DNA of 64,000 bases. Source: Streptomyces sp. NBC_01465 (GTDB taxonomy: Bacteria; Actinomycetota; Actinomycetes; Streptomycetales; Streptomycetaceae). Where the stretch lies: positions 4,836,001 to 4,900,000 of the forward strand of contig NZ_CP109467.1 in NCBI RefSeq assembly GCF_036227325.1, written 5' to 3'. The translations under genes and the position numbers were made by a program. The notes under the pieces are model-generated. The model saw nothing but the letters and a program-made list of their open reading frames with translations. It had not been told where the DNA came from and made no database searches. Of this stretch, positions 59,506-64,000 are shown piece after piece. Numbering within the stretch: the first letter of the stretch is position 1; every line of letters begins with the position of its first letter.

Positions 59506-59527
59506 CGCCGTGCCGGCCAGGAGTCCC

Positions 59528-59842
59528 ATGAGTACCCCGAGCAGCATCCGTGCGACCCTGCTGGTCCTGTACTCGCCCCGGCTCGAAGAATGCCTGACGT
59601 TCTACGGCGACCTCGGCCTGAACTTCGCGACCGAACAGCACGACCAGGGCCCCCGTCACTACGCGGCTGTGCTCGCGGACGGCATGGTCTTCGAGATCTA
59701 CCCGGCCCGTGCCGGCCGGGAGACCGGCATCATGCGCCTGGGCCTGGCCGTGACCGGCGCCTCCGCCACGCCCCCGCTGGCGCCCGGGCACCACCTGCTC
59801 ACGGACCCTGACGGCCGGACTGTCGCCATCCACTCGACTTGA
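59528..59842 (+). CDS. VOC/glyoxalase-like protein
   Basis: A 104-aa protein: ATLLVLYSPRLEECLTFYGDLGL and FEIYPARAGRE, then GHHLLTDPDGRTVAIH, the normal C-terminal strand with DPDG. It is short of the usual 120 residues, as the family's alpha/beta unit is compact here. ATG at 59528 with CCAGGAGTCCC upstream. Metal-binding His/Glu are in the expected strands. Function unknown. Confidence 0.75.
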   Translation: MSTPSSIRATLLVLYSPRLEECLTFYGDLGLNFATEQHDQGPRHYAAVLADGMVFEIYPARAGRETGIMRLGLAVTGASATPPLAPGHHLLTDPDGRTVAIHST

Positions 59843-59962
59843 TCAAGGTGCAACGTTTCGCGGCCGGTTGGCGACACGGGGGATATCGGGCCTGACCCCC
59901 GGGCACAGCAACGTACGAGAAACCCGGTCGACCGCACGGTCCGGGCTGCCTACGCTGCACGC

Positions 59963-60817
59963 GTGATCCCCGCACTGCGCGTCCGCCAACTCTTCCATGC
60001 CATAGAGGAATACCAGGGTGCGGACGTCTTCCTCGACGTCGTCGATCCGTGGCTGGACGAGCACGCCGGTGCCGTGCGGGAAGCCCTCGCACCGCTGGCC
60101 GATTTCGGTGGATGGACGCGGACCGAGTACGAGTTCGGCGATCCGCTGGAGACGGCGTACGCGCTGAGCCGCGTCAGCGACGCACTGATCTACAAGTTGC
60201 AGCCGCTGCTGCCGCCGGGATCCGACATCCCCTGGGCGCACCACTTCCGCGAGCCCGAGAGCTGGCCACACGTCACCCGTGACCAGTACGTGGGCGGATT
60301 CGCCCGGCTCGGCATGGTCCCGATCGGTGAAGTCCCGTTCGAACCGTTCTTCCATGAGGTCGTTGAGGTCGCGCAGCACGAGCACCTGGGGGCACCCGTT
60401 GAGATCACGGGAACGGTCTGGCCGGGCTTGATGTTCGGGGAGATGCTGTTCAGCCGCAGCGGTGTGATGGTGCGTGCCGGTGCCCAGCACCTGGTCGCCG
60501 GCATCGCGGACAGGTCACTGCTCCACGGCGTATTCGTGCGCCGTTCCCGGGAGACCTCCGACGGGTCGCTGGGCTGGGGCCACAACTCGCAGTGGAAGAC
60601 CGACTTCCGCCGCGACTACCTCACCGATGCCGCGTTCCATTTCGACGTCGACGAGAAGCCCGACTCTGACCAGGACTTCTTCGGCGAGCCGAGGAGGTTG
60701 ACCCCGGCCGAGCGATCCGACCTCGTGCGACACCGGTGCTTGATCCGGCCCCTGCAGAATCCGGCTGCCTCGGAAAGCGCCTGCCCGGGCGGACGGCTCA
60801 CCGTCTCGAGGACGTGA
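59963..60817 (+). CDS. 284-aa protein of unknown function
   Basis: An acidic, mostly helical N-terminal half (LRVRQLFHAIEEYQGADVFLDVVDPWLDEHAG), then a beta region (GMVPIGEVPFEPFFHEVVEVAQHEH, VWPGLMFGEMLFSRSGVMVRAG). The C terminus, beyond residue 255, is low-complexity and may not be functional. GTG at 59963 has a weak ribosome-binding site. No family recognised. Confidence 0.55.
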   Translation: MIPALRVRQLFHAIEEYQGADVFLDVVDPWLDEHAGAVREALAPLADFGGWTRTEYEFGDPLETAYALSRVSDALIYKLQPLLPPGSDIPWAHHFREPESWPHVTRDQYVGGFARLGMVPIGEVPFEPFFHEVVEVAQHEHLGAPVEITGTVWPGLMFGEMLFSRSGVMVRAGAQHLVAGIADRSLLHGVFVRRSRETSDGSLGWGHNSQWKTDFRRDYLTDAAFHFDVDEKPDSDQDFFGEPRRLTPAERSDLVRHRCLIRPLQNPAASESACPGGRLTVSRT

Positions 60818-61046
60818 TCCACTCGGAGCGCCAGAGAGCTGGGCCGAACCGCGCCGGACGCCCGGCCGGCTCCGGGGCGGTGAAACGGTTGGCGTGCGGC
60901 CCCCGCGGAACCGGGTAACGTCTTTGTCATGTTCTTCCAGACGGTGATTTACGAGGGAGAGCGTGATGGGCCGCGCATGACGTCCTTCGACGTCGCCGCC
61001 CACCCCTGAATCCGTAGATCACTTCACTTCATTACCGGGAGAGCCC

Positions 61047-61262
61047 GTGACCGTGAGCAAGAACATCAACAACCCCGTGGGCCAGGGCGGCGGCCAGCGC
61101 AAGCGGCAGTCGCGCGCCGAACGGCAGAACAACGGGCCGCACCGCAACCTCGACCGCCAGGGTGCGGCCGACCAGAAGGCGGAGCTGGTGCGCAAGATGC
61201 GTGAGAAGGCTGCTGGAGCTGAGGTCAGTTCGCAGGCGGACGACGACGCCGAGCAGAGCTGA
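61047..61262 (+). CDS. DUF6243-type small basic protein
   Basis: A 71-aa protein: SKNINNPVGQGGGQRKRQSR, NNGPHRNLDRQGAADQKAEL and VRKMREKAAG. Arg/Gln/Asn-rich with no hydrophobic core, so probably disordered or nucleic-acid-binding. Close to a very conserved Streptomyces family usually labelled DUF6243. GTG at 61047 after GGGAGAGCCC, with another GTG at 61053. A strong hairpin follows. Confidence 0.78.
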   Translation: MTVSKNINNPVGQGGGQRKRQSRAERQNNGPHRNLDRQGAADQKAELVRKMREKAAGAEVSSQADDDAEQS

Positions 61263-61269
61263 CGGTACG

Positions 61270-61325
61270 TACGACGAAGGCCCAGGTTTCCGGTTTCTGA
61301 CCGGTCTGCCTGGGCCTTCGTCGTA
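61270..61325 (+). terminator. hairpin terminator, copy A of a duplicated element
   Basis: 17-bp perfect arms, TACGACGAAGGCCCAGG and CCTGGGCCTTCGTCGTA, directly after the DUF6243 gene. It is nearly identical to the element at 61780-61840. Confidence 0.85.
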
Positions 61326-61345
61326 CGCGCCGGCCGCGTCCGGAC

Positions 61346-61696
61346 TCAGTGCCTCCCTCGGTACCTGCCGCTTCGTGACAAGGTTCCGGGCGCCTGCGGT
61401 GCGAGCTGTCCTGCCTCGCCTCTGGCGACGCACACCATTACGTGTCCAGTCCGCAACAGGCCAAGGATGCAGCTGACGCCGAACCACCAATACAGGGCTG
61501 AGAATGCACGCACAGAGGTTGCGAAATATATGGAAACAGCGACAAATAGGGTGAAGCCAAAAAAATTGAGCGTTAGTAGCGGCCAGCCTGAGTCCGTTTT
61601 TGCTCGATTTAGTTTCTGCCAGGTCGTTCTTGGTATTTGAGCGGGATGCGGACTGAAGCGGCGTTTGATCTCGCCCACGGAAGATCTCGGTGTCAT
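61346..61696 (-). CDS. possible 116-aa membrane protein in a low-GC segment
   Basis: Translation from ATG at 61696 gives MTPRSSVGEIKRRFSPH, WQKLNRAKTDSGWPL, then hydrophobic FFGFTLFVAVSIYFATSVRAFSALYWWFGVSCILGLL, consistent with two membrane helices. The DNA (61490-61640) is visibly AT-richer than its surroundings and no good ribosome-binding site is present. It lies between two near-identical hairpins. May be a transferred remnant rather than a live gene. Confidence 0.4.
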   Translation of the reverse strand: MTPRSSVGEIKRRFSPHPAQIPRTTWQKLNRAKTDSGWPLLTLNFFGFTLFVAVSIYFATSVRAFSALYWWFGVSCILGLLRTGHVMVCVARGEAGQLAPQAPGTLSRSGRYRGRH

Positions 61697-61779
61697 GGGG
61701 TAAATGGAACAGTGGGAGCTGACTCCCGCACAAGACCAAGAAGCATGAGTGAGGGCACCGGACCTGCCCACGACCAGCA

Positions 61780-61840
61780 CACACGACGAAGGCCCAGGTT
61801 CCCGGATTCACACCGGTCTGCCTGGGCCTTCGTCGTGTGT
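61780..61840 (-). terminator. hairpin terminator, copy B of a duplicated element
   Basis: Arms ACACGACGAAGGCCCAGG and CCTGGGCCTTCGTCGTGT surround a loop related to copy A (about four differences over 54 bp). It stands just downstream of the tRNA on the minus strand and probably ends its transcript. Confidence 0.8.
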
Positions 61841-61850
61841 TGCTCCCTGT

Positions 61851-61922
61851 GCCCCCGGCAGGATTCGAACCTGCGACACCAGCTTTAGGAGAGCTGTGCT
61901 CTATCCCCTGAGCTACGGAGGC
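61851..61922 (-). tRNA. tRNA-Arg (anticodon CCT)
   Basis: A 72-nt cloverleaf. Acceptor arms GCCTCCG and CGGGGGC pair with one G-T wobble. D-arm GCTC/GAGC, anticodon stem CAGCT/AGCTG with loop CTCCTAA placing CCT as anticodon, and T-arm GCAGG-TTCGAAT-CCTGC. CCA is not encoded. It reads AGG codons, rare in Streptomyces. Confidence 0.95.
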
Positions 61923-61993
61923 GCTCGGACCACCAGAGGAGCGTGGCCTCAGACAGGGTAGCGGATCAGGCCCCGAGGGGTCCGACCCGTACC

Positions 61994-62950
61994 TCAGTCC
62001 GCGAAGATCTCCGCCGCCCGCTCGACCGCGAAGGCCCTGTCGAAGAGCACATCGAGCTGTTCCAGGTCCCGGCAGGCCTCGACCCTGGCTCGTACCTCGT
62101 CGGACACCTCGAGGCCGCGCTGTTCCAGTACTCGCAGTACCGAGTGACCGCGCTCGGCTTCCCGGCCTTCCTCGCGGCCCTCCTCGCGGCCTTCCTCGCG
62201 GCCTTTTTCCCGGCCTTTTTCCAGGCCCTTCTTCATCGCCCGCTCTTCAAGTTTGGCCTTGTACCACATGGCCGACTCGTGCGGGTTCTTCAAGCTCATC
62301 GTGGTCATCAGCTGCCTCCAGATGTTCAGGGCGGGCGACCCGGTCAGCCCCGCCTCCACGTACACGGTGAAGACCCTTCGGTCCTCCACCGACAGGAGCC
62401 ACAGCGCCGCAGCCAACGGTTCCAGTATGCCCGCCCCGCGCCTGCCCCGACCGTGAACCAGACTGGACAGCACCCACAGGGAGATGTTGTCGTCCGCCTC
62501 TTCCAGGCTGTGGATCACCGGAACCGTCGACGGCCCCAGCACATGGGCGCACGTGCGCTGCGTCGGGAAGCCGGGGAAGCCGGTCTCGATGGGGGCCGTT
62601 GCCCACTTCTCGGTGGGCTCGCTGTCCGTCACCACGATCAGCACCGCCTCCGCCTCGAACTTCTCCGCGCAGTAGGCCACCGTGAACGGCCACATACGCC
62701 GCTTGTCGTCATCCCTCTTGCCCTGTGACTCCACGACCACCACGAACTGGCCCAGTGAGCTGTGCACCAGGAAGAGCGAGTCGGCTCGGCGCTCGATCGG
62801 CCGCAGTTCAGTGGCTGTCGGATCCAGCACCTCGACCGACTCCACCACCCCCACTTCCAGACCCAGCAGGTTCTCCATGGCCATCGCCAACAGTTCGGTG
62901 TCCTCCTGGAACACCTGATGCAGGCTTTCGTGGTGCGCGCTCACGGACAT
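61994..62950 (-). CDS. Rpn-like PD-(D/E)XK nuclease-family protein
   Basis: A 318-aa protein. The N-terminal domain (residues about 30-130) has RRADSLFLVHSSLGQFVVVVESQGKRDDDKR, the D...ExQxK motif of the Rpn/transposase-associated nuclease fold. The C terminus carries the charged repeat KGREKGREEGREEGREEG, seen in many proteins of this family, followed by a helix. Rpn enzymes promote recA-independent recombination and are tied to horizontal transfer. ATG at 62950. Located 72 bp from a tRNA gene. Inferred from motif only. Confidence 0.65.
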   Translation of the reverse strand: MSVSAHHESLHQVFQEDTELLAMAMENLLGLEVGVVESVEVLDPTATELRPIERRADSLFLVHSSLGQFVVVVESQGKRDDDKRRMWPFTVAYCAEKFEAEAVLIVVTDSEPTEKWATAPIETGFPGFPTQRTCAHVLGPSTVPVIHSLEEADDNISLWVLSSLVHGRGRRGAGILEPLAAALWLLSVEDRRVFTVYVEAGLTGSPALNIWRQLMTTMSLKNPHESAMWYKAKLEERAMKKGLEKGREKGREEGREEGREEGREAERGHSVLRVLEQRGLEVSDEVRARVEACRDLEQLDVLFDRAFAVERAAEIFAD

Positions 62951-63041
62951 GCCGGGGAACCTAGCCACTGGCAAGTTCCACCGGATCGGAACCGCTGCCA
63001 GGTCACCCGGACAAGTGGGCCATCGATTACGTGTTCGGGGA

Positions 63042-63875
63042 TTAGGCGAAAAGGTGTGCGTGGTCTTTTGCCCACGTGCCGTACGTCGTCGGGGGGCGGC
63101 CCGTCGGGTCCGGTGGGGTGTTGCCCTGGAGGGACTTGCCGCCCGTTGACTGCAGGGCTGAGCGCTGCAGCAGTGCCTCCGCCACCGGGGGTGGGAAGCG
63201 GTGCGTGAGGTGGGCTTTGGCTTCCTCGTGGGTCTGCTCTCTGAAGTGCAGGGGGCGGGACAGGACCTCGGACAGGATCCGTGTCTGGTCTCTGGGGGTG
63301 AGGCGCTCGGGGCCTGTGAGCGTGTACGTCTTGTTCTCGTGGCCCTCTTCCGTGAGGGCTCGGGCCGCCGTGCGGGCCACGTCTCGCGGGTCCACCGGGG
63401 CGTTCGGGGCGTCGCCGTACTGGGCGGACACCGTGTCCGCCGACCGGATTCCCTGCGCCCAGGCCAGCGTGTTCGACATGAACGCCCTCGGTCTGAGTAG
63501 CGTCCAGGTCATTCCTGCTGTGCGCACGGCCTGTTCTATTGCCCGCTGGCGCTGCGTGATGAAGTCGTCTGTCTCGTCGGCCACCACCGCCGCCGACAGT
63601 TTCACTATGTGCGCGACGCCTTCGGCTGCCGCCGCCTCCAGGAACCGTTCGTCGTGCGGTTCTGTGGGGTGGTTCGTTACGAGGAATGCGGCGCGGACTC
63701 CCTGGAGGGCTCGGCGGAGTGACCGCTGGTCGTTGTAGTCCGCTTGTGCCTTCTCGGTGTGGGGCACCGTTGTTCGGTCTGGGTTTCGTGCCATCAGGCG
63801 GGTGGGGTGCTCTGCCGCGAGCTGGGTGGCCACCTCTCGGCCCACCGTTCCCGTGACTCCTGTTATCAGAATCAT
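63042..63875 (-). CDS. NmrA-like NAD(P)-binding protein
   Basis: A 277-aa atypical SDR. Rossmann motif ITGVTGTVG (residues 4-12), HIVKLSAAVV near 90, and a C-terminal substrate region. Related to NmrA/HSCARG redox sensors and to azoreductase-type quinone oxidoreductases. ATG at 63875 has GGAGG upstream and lies one base after the stop of the preceding gene, so it is probably cotranscribed with it. Confidence 0.82.
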   Translation of the reverse strand: MILITGVTGTVGREVATQLAAEHPTRLMARNPDRTTVPHTEKAQADYNDQRSLRRALQGVRAAFLVTNHPTEPHDERFLEAAAAEGVAHIVKLSAAVVADETDDFITQRQRAIEQAVRTAGMTWTLLRPRAFMSNTLAWAQGIRSADTVSAQYGDAPNAPVDPRDVARTAARALTEEGHENKTYTLTGPERLTPRDQTRILSEVLSRPLHFREQTHEEAKAHLTHRFPPPVAEALLQRSALQSTGGKSLQGNTPPDPTGRPPTTYGTWAKDHAHLFA

Positions 63876-63876
63876 T

Positions 63877-64000
63877 TCAGCGGGCCTCCACCGCTAGGGC
63901 TGCCGCGTGCGTCTCGCCGACCGCTATGTCGTTGATCGTCCAGCCCTCGGGGGCTGTCGGTTCGTCCGGTGCCGTGCCCAGGTAGTCGAGGGACGGGGCG
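63877..64000 (-). CDS. C-terminal end of a gene cut by the window
   Basis: The last 40 codons of a minus-strand frame: PSLDYLGTAPDEPTAPE then GWTINDIAVGETHAAALAVEAR and a TGA at 63877-63879. The upstream part is outside the window. No domain can be assigned. Confidence 0.55.
   Translation of the reverse strand, partial: APSLDYLGTAPDEPTAPEGWTINDIAVGETHAAALAVEAR

Noticed and set aside
60929..61009. A possible 26-codon leader peptide before the DUF6243 gene
   Set aside because: ATG-initiated MFFQTVIYEGERDGP has no good ribosome-binding site and no attenuator-like structure follows. Too weak to call.
61346..63000. Integrated element at the tRNA-Arg gene
   Set aside because: No integrase, no direct repeat of the tRNA 3' end and no phage genes in view. 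Only low GC, duplicated hairpins and an Rpn-like gene, reported separately.

Overview
The window is high-GC actinobacterial DNA. Codons are strongly G/C-ending, starts are often GTG or TTG, and two XRE/DUF397 pairs, an AfsR-type SARP regulator, an FO synthase (coenzyme F420 pathway) and a WXG100/EspC-type gene pair are present. All of this points to Streptomyces. The gene order afsR - FO synthase - D-Ala-D-Ala carboxypeptidase / GPP34 / XRE / DUF397 resembles, from memory, the S. coelicolor SCO4425-SCO4442 neighbourhood (afsS, afsR, FO synthase, SCO4439, Scr1/Scr2). I could not run an alignment to confirm this.

Layout. 1-5.2 kb: the 3' part of a FadD3-like CoA ligase, then on the minus strand afsR followed by a 71-aa AfsS-like repeat peptide and a 47-aa secreted peptide. 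5.3-12.8 kb: a metal-dependent amidohydrolase, an LPXTG-type surface protein, a membrane-anchored pentapeptide-repeat protein, and a divergent MFS exporter / ArsR-like regulator pair around a perfect 27-bp palindrome. 12.9-19.3 kb: a catabolic block of F420/flavin oxidoreductase (LLM), SDR, second LLM, D-aminoacylase-type amidohydrolase and aldehyde dehydrogenase. 19.3-31 kb: a secreted PHP-domain protein, two tiny membrane proteins, a third LLM coupled to fbiC, a large STAND-type NTPase with TPRs, a secreted tyrosine phosphatase, an ADP-ribosylglycohydrolase and a small secreted peptide. 31-34.7 kb: a sodium:solute symporter, then a divergent SDR / dimeric-barrel pair. 34.7-41.4 kb: DUF397 + XRE regulator pair, GPP34 protein, DD-carboxypeptidase with a long acidic cytoplasmic head, and a polytopic membrane protein. 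41.4-50 kb: MerR regulator, TPR membrane protein, FBP zinc protein with a divergent TetR regulator, a small ESX-like operon, SDR/LysR pair, GNAT acetyltransferase and DUF4239 protein. 50-61 kb: an accessory-looking tract of short, often convergently overlapping unknown genes, holding a second XRE/DUF397 locus and a secreted CYTH-like protein. 61-64 kb: DUF6243 gene, two near-identical hairpins, tRNA-Arg(CCT), an Rpn-like nuclease and an NmrA-type protein.

The main result is a dispersed regulon. Six copies of a 15-bp palindrome, consensus CTGAYGGNCCGTCAG, lie only in front of the catabolic genes: one between afsR and the amidohydrolase, two before the first LLM/SDR operon, two before the second LLM operon, and one between the 33-kb SDR and the dimeric-barrel gene. 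Together these genes look like a peripheral pathway (oxygenation by LLMs, alcohol oxidation by SDRs, C-N or C-C cleavage by two amidohydrolases, aldehyde oxidation) for an unidentified substrate, controlled by a TetR-like repressor that is not recognisable inside the window. The first operator also lies 33 bp upstream of the probable afsR start, so the catabolic regulator could touch a global antibiotic regulator. The second notable item is the AfsR/AfsS module, in which the usual TLDNHMP-type repeat is replaced by four DNLHAT repeats of exactly 16 residues and the promoter carries an 11-bp direct repeat.
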